A stretch of DNA of 64,000 nucleotides from Flavobacterium nitrogenifigens (GCF_003254565.1 NZ_QJRI01000181.1:124001-188000); one strand, 5' to 3'. Positions 34,461 through 43,639 are shown, numbered from the stretch's first letter. Numbers and translations are program-made. The notes: generated by a model not told the origin, from the letters alone.

Positions 34461-35807
34461 TTAGCGCTTTTTCTGTCCTTGAATTGTTTCATACAATTCT
34501 AGAGCGTTACCATCCGTAAGAAGAGAAACGTAATGGCAGATATGCAGTAAACGTTCATAAAGATTGGTTTTATCCAAATGATGTTTCTCTGGCAGCATTT
34601 TCAAAATGAGTTTATCATAGTTTGAAGCCGTTCCTTCATATTTATTATTGAATGCCGTTATGAATTTATCCAATAATGTTTGAATGATTTGGTAACCCAC
34701 AATTTCTTTCTCAATCACTTCGCGGCTTTGGTAGATTTTATCAACGCTAAGTTTGATAATATCGTTCATCTGTGCTTTATATTTACTTTTATCTGTTAAT
34801 GCAAAAGGAAAATTTCCTGCCAAAATTGCTTCTTCATTTTCAACAAAAACATTTACGGCATCATTAATTAAAGTACCAATTGCCAAAGCTCGTAAATAAC
34901 TAATACGGTCTTCTTTTGTAGTTAATGATTTGTATTTAGAAACCCCGATATTGTCTTTTACAAGATTAATCAAATATTCTAAAGCAAAATCTTCAGAAAC
35001 TAGACCTAAATTAATCCCGTCTTCAAAGTCAATAATAGTGTAACAAATATCATCTGCGGCTTCTACCAAATAAGCCAATGGATGTCTTTCGAAACCAATA
35101 TCATCCCCAGATTTATTGGCGATCATTCCCATATCTTTGGCCACTTCTTCAAAGAATAGTTTATCGGACTGAAAGAATCCGTATTTTTTATCGGAAATAT
35201 TATTTGTTGGCTTTTTCGGAAGGCTTTCTTTTGGGTATTTCATAAAAGCTCCTAAAGTTGCATACGAAATACGAAGTCCGCCTTCAATTCCAGGGCGGCT
35301 TGCTGTAAGAACTGAAAATCCGTTAGCATTTCCTTCAAAATCAATCAAATCCTGCCATTGTTTGTCAGTAAGCTGGTTTCTATATTTCTGACCGTTTCCG
35401 ATAGAAAAATATTCGCCAATCGCTTTTTCTCCAGAGTGCCCAAAAGGCGGATTTCCAATATCGTGCGCCAGTGAAGCCGCAGCTACAATAGCTCCAAAAT
35501 CGTTCATATGATAACCGTGAACTTCTTTTAGATAAGGATATTTTTCAATAATCTTTTTTCCAACCAAGCGCCCAAGCGAACGCCCTACAACAGAAACTTC
35601 CAAACTGTGCGTTAAACGCGTGTGTACGAAATCTGTCTTAGAAAGCGGAATAACCTGTGTTTTATCTTGTAAACTTCTAAAAGCGGAAGAAAATATAATT
35701 CGGTCATAATCTACCTCAAATCCTAAACGAGTGTCATCTTGTTCTACACGTAATCTTTTGCTTGTATCTCCCTGACGTTTTAATGATAAAAGTTGTTCCC
35801 AGTTCAT
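34461..35807 (-). CDS. dgt: dGTPase / dNTP triphosphohydrolase
   Basis: A 448-residue HD-domain enzyme that hydrolyses dGTP to deoxyguanosine and triphosphate. HTRLTHSLEV holds the first metal-binding His. SLAHDIGNPPFGHSGEKA is the HD motif, and VEAADDICYTIIDFEDG carries the later Asp. The frame is open to 35873, but that extension is made of ATTTTAGAT-type repeats, so the Met of MNWEQLLSLKRQGD (35807) is the start. It is convergent with the DUF3078 gene and downstream of the Lrp-family gene. Confidence 0.92.
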   Translation of the reverse strand: MNWEQLLSLKRQGDTSKRLRVEQDDTRLGFEVDYDRIIFSSAFRSLQDKTQVIPLSKTDFVHTRLTHSLEVSVVGRSLGRLVGKKIIEKYPYLKEVHGYHMNDFGAIVAAASLAHDIGNPPFGHSGEKAIGEYFSIGNGQKYRNQLTDKQWQDLIDFEGNANGFSVLTASRPGIEGGLRISYATLGAFMKYPKESLPKKPTNNISDKKYGFFQSDKLFFEEVAKDMGMIANKSGDDIGFERHPLAYLVEAADDICYTIIDFEDGINLGLVSEDFALEYLINLVKDNIGVSKYKSLTTKEDRISYLRALAIGTLINDAVNVFVENEEAILAGNFPFALTDKSKYKAQMNDIIKLSVDKIYQSREVIEKEIVGYQIIQTLLDKFITAFNNKYEGTASNYDKLILKMLPEKHHLDKTNLYERLLHICHYVSLLTDGNALELYETIQGQKKR

Positions 35808-35872
35808 TTTAATTTTAGATTGTAGATTAACGATTTTAGATTTTTGATCTAAATTGATGATTTTAGATTTCA
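35808..35872. repeat. word array (TTTTAGATT) before dgt
   Basis: Repeats of TTTTAGATT, GTAGATTAACGATTTTAGATT and TGATCTAAATTGATGATTTTAGA fill this gap. The longest dgt frame reads through it as KIINLDQKSKIVNLQSKI, a repeat peptide rather than a real N-terminus. Confidence 0.6.
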
Positions 35873-35905
35873 AAAATACGTTTTATTTTAGGAATTTCTT
35901 CTCCT

Positions 35906-36367
35906 TTAAAACTCTAAAGCAGTACTGTGTTTGATTTCTCCCATCACAAAAATACTGTTGGTATTTCCAATGTTTTCTATGGTTGATAATTTGTTCATTA
36001 CAAAATCTTGATAACTAGCCATATCCTGAACCAAAATCTTGAGCATAAAATCATAATCACCTGCAATGTTATAACATTCTATAATTTCTGGAAGTGCCAC
36101 AATATCTTTTACAAAATTGCTCCCCACGTTTTTGGCATGTTCTTTTAAGCGCACATTACAAAAAACAGTCATTCCACGATTCATTTTCTTCTTGTCTAAA
36201 AGCGCAACATATTTAGTAATATAACCATCTCTTTCTAGTCTTTTAATTCTTTCATAAACGGGAGTTACGGTTAGAAATAATTTACTGGCGAGGTCTTTTG
36301 TATTGATATTACAATCTTCCTGAAGGTATTTCAGGATCAACAAATCGGTTTTATCTAAATTTTCCAT
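35906..36367 (-). CDS. Lrp/AsnC-family transcriptional regulator
   Basis: A 153-residue Lrp-type regulator. The N-terminal winged helix (LDKTDLLILKYLQEDCNINT to YERIKRLERDGYI, residues ~3-55) binds DNA. The C-terminal RAM domain (~70-145) includes ECYNIAGDYDFMLKI, the usual ligand-sensing strand. It is divergent from metE with 157 bases between, and repeated TACTGAA sites there may be its targets. A methionine- or branched-chain-sensing role would fit but is inferred. Confidence 0.92.
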   Translation of the reverse strand: MENLDKTDLLILKYLQEDCNINTKDLASKLFLTVTPVYERIKRLERDGYITKYVALLDKKKMNRGMTVFCNVRLKEHAKNVGSNFVKDIVALPEIIECYNIAGDYDFMLKILVQDMASYQDFVMNKLSTIENIGNTNSIFVMGEIKHSTALEF

Positions 36368-36491
36368 AGTTTTTTTTACTGCTATAAGTTCATTTTACAG
36401 ATTTTAAAAGTAATTAAATCTTTAAAAATATACTTTTAAAACACATTTTACTGAAATAAAACTCAAATATAAGTTATAAAAACCAAGAACG

Positions 36492-36518
36492 TAAATTTGT
36501 TCAGTAAAAAATACTGAA
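36492..36518 (+). promoter_or_regulatory. metE -7 element with overlapping palindrome
   Basis: TAAATTTG (36492-36499) is a consensus -7 element. The palindrome TTCAGTAAAAAATACTGAA (36500-36518) follows it immediately, covering the predicted transcription start. A further TACTGAA lies at 36449-36455. The layout suggests a repressor site, and Lrp encoded next door is the natural candidate. Confidence 0.6.
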
Positions 36519-36524
36519 TCAAAA

Positions 36525-38846
36525 ATGAAAACAAACAACTTAGGTTACCCAAGAATTGGCAGCAACAGAGAACTGAAAAAAGCCAGCGAATTGTATTGGG
36601 CGGGAAAAATTTCGGCAGAAGAACTTATAGACGCTGGAAAAGAAATCCGTCTTAAAAACTGGAAATTACAAGCCGAAGCAGGAGTTGATTTAATTCCGTC
36701 TAATGATTTTTCTTTTTATGATCAAGTTTTAGATTTGACGCTAACCCTTGGAGCAATTCCGGCACGTTATCACGAATTAGCAAAAAGCAATTCATCTCTT
36801 GATTTATATTTTGCAATGGCAAGAGGTTCTCAAAAAGACGGACAGGATGTTGTGGCAATGGAAATGACAAAATGGTTTGACACCAACTATCATTACATTG
36901 TTCCTGAATTCACAAAGAATCAAAAGTTTGAATTGTTTTCTGAGAAAATAATCAATGAATTTAAAGAAGCAAATGACCTAGGAATCAAAACAAAACCTGT
37001 TTTAATCGGGCCTGTTTCTTATTTATTATTAGGAAAAGAAAAGGAAGAAGGTTTTAATAGAATTGATCTTATTGATGCCTTATTGCCCGTTTATTTTGAA
37101 ATTTTAGAAAAACTGCAAGCAGAAAATGCTGAATATATTCAGTTCGATGAGCCTTTCTTGGCTTTAAATTTAACTGATAAAGACAGAAGCGTTTTTACGA
37201 AAGTGTACAATGAAATCAACAAACGTTTTCCACAACTAAAAATTGTTTTGGCAAACTATTTTGACTGCTTTGGAGAAAATCTAGAAACTGCTTTAGCGCT
37301 TCCTGTCGATACTTTCCATTTGGATTTAGTTCGTTGTCCACTTCAATTAAACGATATTTTAGAATCTGGAAAATTAGCTTCAAACGTAAATCTTTCACTT
37401 GGAGTTGTTGACGGAAGAAATATCTGGAAAAATGATTTCAAAAAATCTTTAGAATTAATCAAAAAAGCTACTGATGCTTTAGGAACTGATAGAATTCTGA
37501 TTGCTCCTTCTTGTTCATTAATTCACAGTCCGTGCGATTTGGATTTAGAAACCAACGATCAGACTTTAACGCCAGAAATCAAACAATGGTTGGCTTTTGC
37601 TAAGCAGAAAATCAATGAAATTGCACTTTTAAAACAATTTGCTTCAAACGAAGTGAATCCTGAAAATTCAGCTGATTACAAAGAAAATGTTTTGACAAAT
37701 GAAAACCGTAAAATTTCAAAATTAATTCATAATAACGAAGTTAAAGCACGAGTTGCTGGAATTACAACTTCAGATGACAAACGTAAAAGTTCTTTTGCAA
37801 CAAGAAGAAAAAGCCAAATTGAAGCTTTAAAATTGCCTTTATTCCCAACTACTACAATTGGATCTTTCCCCCAAACAGCAGAAGTGAGAAGCTGGAGAGC
37901 GAGATTCAAAAAAGGAGAATTAACAGCTCAAGAATACAATGATTTAATCGAAAAAGAAACCGAGGCTACGATTCGTTTTCAAGAAGAAACCGGAATCGAT
38001 GTTTTAGTTCATGGCGAGTTTGAACGTAACGATATGGTGGAATATTTTGGAGAACAATTATCAGGATTTACTTTTACCAAAAATGGCTGGGTACAAAGCT
38101 ACGGAAGCCGCTGTGTGAAACCTCCTGTTATATACGGTGATGTTTCAAGACCAAATCCTATGACGGTAAAATGGTCTCAATATGCACAATCTCTAACTCC
38201 AAAATGGGTAAAAGGAATGTTGACGGGGCCTGTAACAATCCTGCAATGGTCTTTTGTACGAAACGATCAGCCACGTTCTGAAACTTGCACACAAATCGCT
38301 TTAGCCATTCGCGATGAAGTTGTGGATTTAGAAAAAGCAGGAATCAAAATCATTCAAATTGATGAGCCAGCCATTCGTGAAGGCCTTCCGTTAAGAAAAG
38401 AAGAATGGGCGAAATATTTAGATTGGGCAGTTCGCGCATTCAGAATTTCTGCAAGCGGCGTAAACGATGATACGCAGATTCATACCCACATGTGTTACAG
38501 CGAATTCAACGACATCATTCAAAATATTGCCGACATGGATGCAGATGTTATTACTATTGAATGTTCGCGCTCTCAAATGGAACTTTTAGATGCTTTTGCT
38601 GACTTTAAATATCCAAACGAAATTGGTCCTGGTGTTTATGACATTCACTCTCCACGTGTTCCATCAAGCGAAGAAATGGTTCGTTTGCTAGAGAAAGCTT
38701 CAGCCGTAATTCCAGTTGATCAATTATGGGTAAATCCAGATTGTGGCTTAAAAACCCGTCATTGGGATGAAACTAAAAAAGCGCTAATCGAAATGGTAAA
38801 TGCTGCTCAAGAAATGAGAGCAGCTGTAGAAAATCCAGTAACTTAA
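36525..38846 (+). CDS. metE: cobalamin-independent methionine synthase
   Basis: A 773-residue MetE, transferring methyl from 5-methyl-tetrahydropteroyltri-glutamate to homocysteine in the cytoplasm. It starts with NNLGYPRIGSNRELKKASE, and the C-terminal zinc barrel shows HTHMCYSEF (His and Cys ligands) and NPDCGLKTR (Cys ligand), so the metal site is complete. Length is slightly above E. coli MetE (753). The window also encodes a complete MetH route, so the organism has both B12-independent and B12-dependent enzymes; only the latter has the S-box. Confidence 0.97.
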   Translation: MKTNNLGYPRIGSNRELKKASELYWAGKISAEELIDAGKEIRLKNWKLQAEAGVDLIPSNDFSFYDQVLDLTLTLGAIPARYHELAKSNSSLDLYFAMARGSQKDGQDVVAMEMTKWFDTNYHYIVPEFTKNQKFELFSEKIINEFKEANDLGIKTKPVLIGPVSYLLLGKEKEEGFNRIDLIDALLPVYFEILEKLQAENAEYIQFDEPFLALNLTDKDRSVFTKVYNEINKRFPQLKIVLANYFDCFGENLETALALPVDTFHLDLVRCPLQLNDILESGKLASNVNLSLGVVDGRNIWKNDFKKSLELIKKATDALGTDRILIAPSCSLIHSPCDLDLETNDQTLTPEIKQWLAFAKQKINEIALLKQFASNEVNPENSADYKENVLTNENRKISKLIHNNEVKARVAGITTSDDKRKSSFATRRKSQIEALKLPLFPTTTIGSFPQTAEVRSWRARFKKGELTAQEYNDLIEKETEATIRFQEETGIDVLVHGEFERNDMVEYFGEQLSGFTFTKNGWVQSYGSRCVKPPVIYGDVSRPNPMTVKWSQYAQSLTPKWVKGMLTGPVTILQWSFVRNDQPRSETCTQIALAIRDEVVDLEKAGIKIIQIDEPAIREGLPLRKEEWAKYLDWAVRAFRISASGVNDDTQIHTHMCYSEFNDIIQNIADMDADVITIECSRSQMELLDAFADFKYPNEIGPGVYDIHSPRVPSSEEMVRLLEKASAVIPVDQLWVNPDCGLKTRHWDETKKALIEMVNAAQEMRAAVENPVT

Positions 38847-38971
38847 TACCTTAAATAGTTTTTGTTTTTATACCAGCAAATGAGGCCGAATTTAGTTATG
38901 ATTCGTTTCGGCTTCATTTTGCTGGTATTTATTTTTTTAGGAGCAAAAAGATTTAGTTTTCAAAACAGCTT

Positions 38972-39042
38972 CTGTCCCGCTATCCACTATATCTTTTTCT
39001 GTCTAAAGAAGCCAGAAAAAGGATACCGTTCCTATCGGGGCT
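38972..39042 (-). repeat. structured dispersed repeat, copy C
   Basis: Read on the minus strand, it runs AGCCCCGATAGGAACGG, then ATCCTTTTTCTG and CAGAAAAAGAT as an inner stem, then TGGATAGCGGGA. The outer CCCCGAT/ATAGCGGG sides can also pair. The same plan is seen at 53645-53714 and 51281-51370. No open frame over it looks genuine. Confidence 0.7.
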
Positions 39043-39081
39043 AAAAAACAACTATTATTTTCAGAAGAACTTTAGTAAGCA

Positions 39082-39107
39082 AAAAAGCGCTCCAATTGGA
39101 GCGCTTT
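39082..39107. terminator. terminator copy 1 (GCGCTCCAATTGGAGCGC)
   Basis: A perfect GCGCTCC/GGAGCGC hairpin. A near-identical hairpin with one centre change lies 299 bases away at 39381-39406, as part of a tandem duplication. Confidence 0.75.
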
Positions 39108-39120
39108 CCTATTTTCATAA

Positions 39121-39372
39121 AGATCTAAAACTAGAAGTTTTTAGAAACCCCAATATTTAATGTTTTTTAAAAATTGACAAAAATTTTACTCTACTCAATA
39201 TCATTATTATCGTAGATTAATGTTTCATATTCTAAAGCCCCAATACTAAAATTTAGACCAAAACCTTTCTTCATGTTAATAAAAGGGCTAGAGTAATACC
39301 AGTATAAAAACCATTAGCTTTATTATCTGACACAAGTGATCCATTTTCGTAATTTTTGTTTTTTTGAAAATG
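39121..39372 (-). pseudogene. decayed 3' copy of the outer-membrane barrel gene
   Basis: This stretch aligns with the last ~80 codons of the intact gene at 39433-40011. Shared strings include the stop-region AGAAGTTTTTAGA, then AATGTTTCATATTCTAAAG and ACCAAAACCTTTCTTCATG against GTTTCGTATCCTAAAC and ACCAAAACCATTTTTCATG. Frames are broken by indels and stops, and the 5' two thirds are missing. Its own terminator copy precedes it at 39082. Confidence 0.8.
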
Positions 39373-39380
39373 GCTATAAA

Positions 39381-39406
39381 AAAAAGCGCTCCGACTGGAG
39401 CGCTTT
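39381..39406 (-). terminator. terminator of the barrel gene
   Basis: A GCGCTCCGACTGGAGCGC hairpin lies between the decayed copy and the stop codon of the intact gene, with an A-rich flank that is T-rich on the minus strand. Confidence 0.75.
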
Positions 39407-39432
39407 CTGAAATTGAATATAAAAACTAAAGA

Positions 39433-40011
39433 TTAGAAGTTTTTAGAGATTCCAATGCTAGCTGTTTTACCAAAGTTGAAATTAAATCTGCTAACATCTG
39501 GACCGTTGTTATCATAATTTAAAGTTTCGTATCCTAAACCACCAATGCTAAAGTTAAGACCAAAACCATTTTTCATGTTAATGAAAAGCGCCGGAGTTAC
39601 ACCAATGTACATTCCATCTGCTTTATACTTTGTGTAGTTTGATCCAATGTAATCTTTTTCAGTTTGATTTTGGAAACCAGCTCCTAAATCTGCAAATACT
39701 GAGAAAGTTTGGCTTAATGGCATTGTGTAACGTACAAATGCACCAAATTTAGAACTGTTTGTTTTGTATTCATTTACACCTTGATCATCTTTTGAAGAAG
39801 CAACTGTAAACTCACCTCCAACTGTCCAGTTTTCGTGAAATTGGTAACCTACTTTTGGAGAAAAAGCAAATTCGTTTGATTTTCTTTCAGCATTACCGAA
39901 ATCTCTTGTTTCAGAAGAATAAGAGATGTTACCACCAACTAATACTGTACCTTTTTGTGCGTTTGCAAAACTGCAGATAGCTAAAGCAGCCATCACTAGA
40001 ATTTTTTTCAT
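39433..40011 (-). CDS. small outer-membrane beta-barrel protein
   Basis: A 192-residue porin-like barrel (OmpW/OMP_b-brl type). The signal peptide ends CSFANAQ. About eight amphipathic strands follow, such as GTVLVGGNISYSSE and FAFSPKVGYQFHENWTVGGE, and the chain ends ASIGISKNF with the terminal Phe recognised by the BAM machinery. The substrate or role is unknown. A decayed tandem copy lies just downstream. It is divergent from gldA, 148 bases apart. Confidence 0.85.
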   Translation of the reverse strand: MKKILVMAALAICSFANAQKGTVLVGGNISYSSETRDFGNAERKSNEFAFSPKVGYQFHENWTVGGEFTVASSKDDQGVNEYKTNSSKFGAFVRYTMPLSQTFSVFADLGAGFQNQTEKDYIGSNYTKYKADGMYIGVTPALFINMKNGFGLNFSIGGLGYETLNYDNNGPDVSRFNFNFGKTASIGISKNF

Positions 40012-40135
40012 GATTTGGGTTTTATTTTAATTTTAGCATTCTCTTAACAATAACAATGCCGTGAATACTGAGCTACTCATTTTTTTTATAATTACTTTAG
40101 GAGACAAATTTTTAGTAATCGAAACTATTTCTCGT

Positions 40136-40143
40136 TACTTTTG
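40136..40143 (+). promoter_or_regulatory. -7 element TACTTTTG for gldA
   Basis: TACTTTTG matches the -7 consensus 16 bases before the gldA ATG. Confidence 0.55.
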
Positions 40144-40159
40144 CAACAAATAAAAAGTC

Positions 40160-41056
40160 ATGTCGATAGAAGTAAACAGTATATCAAAAAGTTACGGAGA
40201 GCAAAAAGCTTTAAATGAAATTTCTTTTAAAATTGAGAGAGGGGAAATCGTGGGATTTCTTGGCCCAAACGGAGCTGGAAAATCTACTTTAATGAAAATT
40301 TTGACCACTTATTTACTTGCCGATAGTGGCTCAGCCCTTGTAAATGGTCACGATGTCATGACAAACGCAAAAGAAGTGCAACGTTCTATTGGGTACTTAC
40401 CAGAACATAATCCGTTATATTTGGATTTGTATGTTCGTGAGTATTTGGCTTTTAATGCCGATGTTTATAGTGTGCCAAAATCAAGAATTGAAGAAGTAAT
40501 TCAACTGACAGGACTGACACCAGAAAGCCATAAAAAGATTGGACAGCTTTCTAAAGGATACCGCCAACGTGTTGGATTGGCAAATGCTTTACTTCATGAT
40601 CCAGAAGTTTTAATTTTAGATGAACCGACTACTGGACTGGATCCAAATCAGTTAATGGAAATTCGTAACGTGATTAAAAATGCAGGAAAAAATAAAACTG
40701 TTTTTTTATCTACGCATATTATGCAAGAAGTTGAAGCAATTTGCGATCGTGTCATAATTATTGACAAAGGACAGATTGTTGCTGACAATAAATTAGACCA
40801 TTTGGTGACTGCCGATAAAGAGCAAGTTATTGAAGTAGAGTTTGATTACAAAGTAGAAGAACAGCTTTTGGCTAGACTAGAAAATATTGCTTCATACGTA
40901 AATACTCATGACATGACATGGGAGCTGACTTTTGTTACAGACAAAGACATGCGTCCTACAATTTTTGACTTTGCCAACGAAAATGGGTTAAAGACTTTAC
41001 AATTGAATCAGAAAAATAAAAACTTGGAGGCTGTTTTTAGAGAAATTACGAAGTAA
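40160..41056 (+). CDS. gldA: gliding motility ABC transporter ATPase GldA
   Basis: A 298-residue ABC ATPase: Walker A GPNGAGKST, signature LSKGYRQRV, Walker B VLILDEPTTGLDP and the His switch STHIMQEVE are all intact. Sequence start (MSIEVNSISKSYGEQKALNE) and length match GldA of F. johnsoniae as I know it. GldA works with the membrane proteins GldF and GldG in gliding; these are not in the window. It has its own -7 element and a strong terminator, so it is monocistronic. Confidence 0.92.
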   Translation: MSIEVNSISKSYGEQKALNEISFKIERGEIVGFLGPNGAGKSTLMKILTTYLLADSGSALVNGHDVMTNAKEVQRSIGYLPEHNPLYLDLYVREYLAFNADVYSVPKSRIEEVIQLTGLTPESHKKIGQLSKGYRQRVGLANALLHDPEVLILDEPTTGLDPNQLMEIRNVIKNAGKNKTVFLSTHIMQEVEAICDRVIIIDKGQIVADNKLDHLVTADKEQVIEVEFDYKVEEQLLARLENIASYVNTHDMTWELTFVTDKDMRPTIFDFANENGLKTLQLNQKNKNLEAVFREITK

Positions 41057-41075
41057 GTTTTCAGTTTTTCAGCAG

Positions 41076-41118
41076 AAAAAGCGGTTTGTTTTATAAAAAA
41101 CAGACCGCTTTTTTTATT
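41076..41118 (+). terminator. gldA terminator
   Basis: AAAAAGCGGT...ACCGCTTTTT-type arms (GCGGTTTG / CAGACCGC) are followed by T7, 25 bases after the gldA stop. Confidence 0.85.
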
Positions 41119-41212
41119 CCCCATTTTAATTCTTTTCCCTACAAATCAACAAATTAAGGTTTTTCTGTAAAAAATAATTATTATTTTTATTTAGACTTGT
41201 TATAAATAGTAT

Positions 41213-41220
41213 TATATTTG
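41213..41220 (+). promoter_or_regulatory. -7 element TATATTTG, leader of the TonB receptor gene
   Basis: TATATTTG matches the -7 consensus but lies 207 bases before the receptor ATG, leaving a long leader. A TTG at about the right strand position is too close (12 bases) to be a normal -33 element. Confidence 0.5.
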
Positions 41221-41246
41221 ACAAATCAAATTTTAAATGCCACAGT

Positions 41247-41357
41247 ATGTTACGTATACTCCACACCCTTAAAAAACATATTTCTATTGTTTCAAATCAA
41301 GCAATACATCTTCAAAAAAGATTTTCAGAAAAATTAGAACAAATTGTATTGCAATAA
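41247..41357 (+). CDS. possible 36-residue leader ORF
   Basis: An ATG-started ORF beginning MLRILHTLKKHISIVSNQAI, placed 26 bases after the -7 element TATATTTG, so it would be the first ORF of the receptor transcript. The peptide is basic and ends QKRFSEKLEQIVLQ. I know no homologue. The spacing to the receptor is 69 bases and includes the hairpin at 41389. It may equally be chance. Confidence 0.3.
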   Translation: MLRILHTLKKHISIVSNQAIHLQKRFSEKLEQIVLQ

Positions 41358-41388
41358 TTCTAATTCAAAAAAAATTACAAAGATTATG

Positions 41389-41408
41389 TTCTAAATCTCG
41401 ATTTAGAA
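41389..41408 (+). promoter_or_regulatory. hairpin TTCTAAATC/GATTTAGAA before the receptor start
   Basis: A perfect nine-base-arm hairpin with a two-base loop ends 18 bases before the receptor ATG, close to the ribosome entry site. It lacks a T tract, so it is not a terminator. Confidence 0.5.
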
Positions 41409-41426
41409 TTGCCAAATTGAAACAAC

Positions 41427-43547
41427 ATGAAAAAAATTATAACCTCTCTTATGCTTGCTTTTTCGGTATATGATGGATATTCGCAAACAGAAAAAGAAAC
41501 AGACAGTATTGTCGAAACCACTATAAATGCTTTAGATGAAATCGTGATTGCTAGAAAAAAAGTACTATATACTCAAAAATCTGATCGTCTTGTTTTTAAT
41601 GTAGAAAACAGCATCGTATCTGAAGGCGGGACCGCGCTTGACGTATTATCACGTGCGCCAGGCGTTGTTGTGTCTCAAGATGGCGATTTGTCTATTCGTG
41701 GACAACAAGGTGTTGCCGTGATGATAAATGGCAAATTGACGCAACTTTCGCAAAAAGAATTGGCAAATTATTTAAAGGCAACAACCTCATCCAACATCAA
41801 ACAAATTGAAGTAATCACAAATCCTTCTTCTAAATATGATGCGGCAGGAAAAGCTGGTATCATAAATATTATTCTTAAAAAACCAAATGCTTCTGGCTTA
41901 AAAGGAACCGCTTTTGCCAGTTATGGAAGAGGCCGAAAAAACAGAACCAATTCTGGCTTTAATTTAAATTACAATAAAGATAAATGGGGCGTTTTCGGAA
42001 ATTACAGCTATACTTTCCGTGGTGAAGAAGAACATAAACGATTTGATCAAACTCAATATTCTGATTTAACACATCAACAGATTGTATCTACAAATCATCA
42101 AACTTCTATTACAGATGAGCCTTTGACTTCTAATAATTTTAAAATAGGAACGCAATATGAAGCTTCTCCTAAAACAAATTTAGAGTTTTATGTAGATGCC
42201 AAAATCGGACGTTATGAAAATATGGCTGATGGAACAAATACAGTATTTAACACTTCAAATCAACCTGTTTTTGATGCTTTGACTTATAATGATAGTAAAG
42301 AAAAGTGGTTTGATTATACGTATGCTTTTTCTGGAGTACATAAGTTTAATACAGAAGGCAAAAACATGTCTTTTGATTTTGAATATGAAACTTCTAAATT
42401 CAGATCTAATCAATTTCAAAGTGCCGATAATACTGCAAACGCTACTGTTGTAAATGACCGTCGCGGCTATATTCCTTCTCAGTTAAAAGTTTTTACTGGA
42501 AAAATTGATTTTGTAAATCCGTTTAAAGAAAAGCAATCTATTGAATGGGGTTTTAAGACGAGTATTAAAAACAATGATAATCCATCTGTTTATGAATATT
42601 ATGAAAATAACGAATGGCAGATTGATTTTAATTCGACCAATCATTTTGAATATAACGAACAGATTTATGCTGCTTACGCGAATTATAAATATCAGCTAGA
42701 AAAATTAAACATTCAGGCTGGTTTAAGAACTGAATATACTGCGATAAATATTGATCAGAAAACGCTAAATGAAGAGCATAAAGATGATTATTTAAAATGG
42801 TTTCCGAGTCTTTCTTTAAAGTATGAATTTACCAGCAATCATTCTGCTCATGCTTCTTACAGCAAAAGAATCAACAGGCCAAGTCAGTTTGATTTGAATC
42901 CGTTTCGTTTTTATGATGATTCGTTCAATTATTCACAAGGAAATCCGAACTTGATTCCTGAGATTACACATGCTATGGAAATCGGTTATGCCTGGAAAAG
43001 CAATTTTATGGCTTCGGTTTATTTCAATAGCACCAAAGATGTTTTCACAGAGGTGTATAACTATAATCCAGACACTAATACAACCGTGACAACGCAAATA
43101 AATGTTGACAAATCATACAATTACGGACTTAATATTACCAATACCGCTGAGCTAAACAAGTGGTGGTCTGTTAACACTTTATTCAATGTTTTTGAAAATA
43201 AGTTTATGGGAGACATTTTAAACAGTAATACAATTGATCCTATTATGACTTTGAATGTAAGCGTGCAAAATTCTTTTGCTATAACGGAAACCCTGAAAGC
43301 GGAAGGGAATGCACAATATCAGTCAAAATCCAATCTTGGAATTTATCAGAGAGATGGCTTCTTTGATTTCAGCATTGGGATTTCAAAACAAGTTTTAGCC
43401 AAAAAAGGAAACATTAAACTCAATTTTACTGATGTTTTCAACACCAACAATTTTACTATTAAATCTGCAGTCGCACAAACTAGCATTGATAAAAGATATG
43501 AGCTAGACAATCGCATTGCGACAATTGCATTTACATACCGTATATAA
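41427..43547 (+). CDS. TonB-dependent receptor / outer-membrane barrel
   Basis: A 706-residue outer-membrane protein. The signal peptide ends near GYSQT. The plug (about residues 35-150) shows ALDVLSRAPGVVVSQDGDLS and IRGQQGVAVMINGKLTQLS, and the rest is strand-rich barrel ending TIAFTYRI. The C-terminal part resembles the OMP_b-brl_3 family. The CarboxypepD-like N-terminal domain that many such proteins carry is missing, explaining the short length. The substrate is unknown. It has a long leader with a hairpin before the start and a terminator behind it. Confidence 0.88.
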   Translation: MKKIITSLMLAFSVYDGYSQTEKETDSIVETTINALDEIVIARKKVLYTQKSDRLVFNVENSIVSEGGTALDVLSRAPGVVVSQDGDLSIRGQQGVAVMINGKLTQLSQKELANYLKATTSSNIKQIEVITNPSSKYDAAGKAGIINIILKKPNASGLKGTAFASYGRGRKNRTNSGFNLNYNKDKWGVFGNYSYTFRGEEEHKRFDQTQYSDLTHQQIVSTNHQTSITDEPLTSNNFKIGTQYEASPKTNLEFYVDAKIGRYENMADGTNTVFNTSNQPVFDALTYNDSKEKWFDYTYAFSGVHKFNTEGKNMSFDFEYETSKFRSNQFQSADNTANATVVNDRRGYIPSQLKVFTGKIDFVNPFKEKQSIEWGFKTSIKNNDNPSVYEYYENNEWQIDFNSTNHFEYNEQIYAAYANYKYQLEKLNIQAGLRTEYTAINIDQKTLNEEHKDDYLKWFPSLSLKYEFTSNHSAHASYSKRINRPSQFDLNPFRFYDDSFNYSQGNPNLIPEITHAMEIGYAWKSNFMASVYFNSTKDVFTEVYNYNPDTNTTVTTQINVDKSYNYGLNITNTAELNKWWSVNTLFNVFENKFMGDILNSNTIDPIMTLNVSVQNSFAITETLKAEGNAQYQSKSNLGIYQRDGFFDFSIGISKQVLAKKGNIKLNFTDVFNTNNFTIKSAVAQTSIDKRYELDNRIATIAFTYRI

Positions 43548-43597
43548 AAGTTTCGTTCTTTAAATACCTTGTTTTTTGTTTTTTTTTGTGTTAGTCA

Positions 43598-43631
43598 AGA
43601 GCCTGTTCCTTCAAACAGGCTCTTCTACTTT
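43598..43631. terminator. terminator between receptor and decarboxylase genes
   Basis: Arms AGAGCCTGTT and AACAGGCTCT lie between the convergent receptor and PLP decarboxylase genes. Confidence 0.7.
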
Positions 43632-43639
43632 TATTAAGT

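Noticed and set aside
38862..39044. 60-codon open frame after metE
   Set aside because: It covers the structured repeat and has no protein-like composition.
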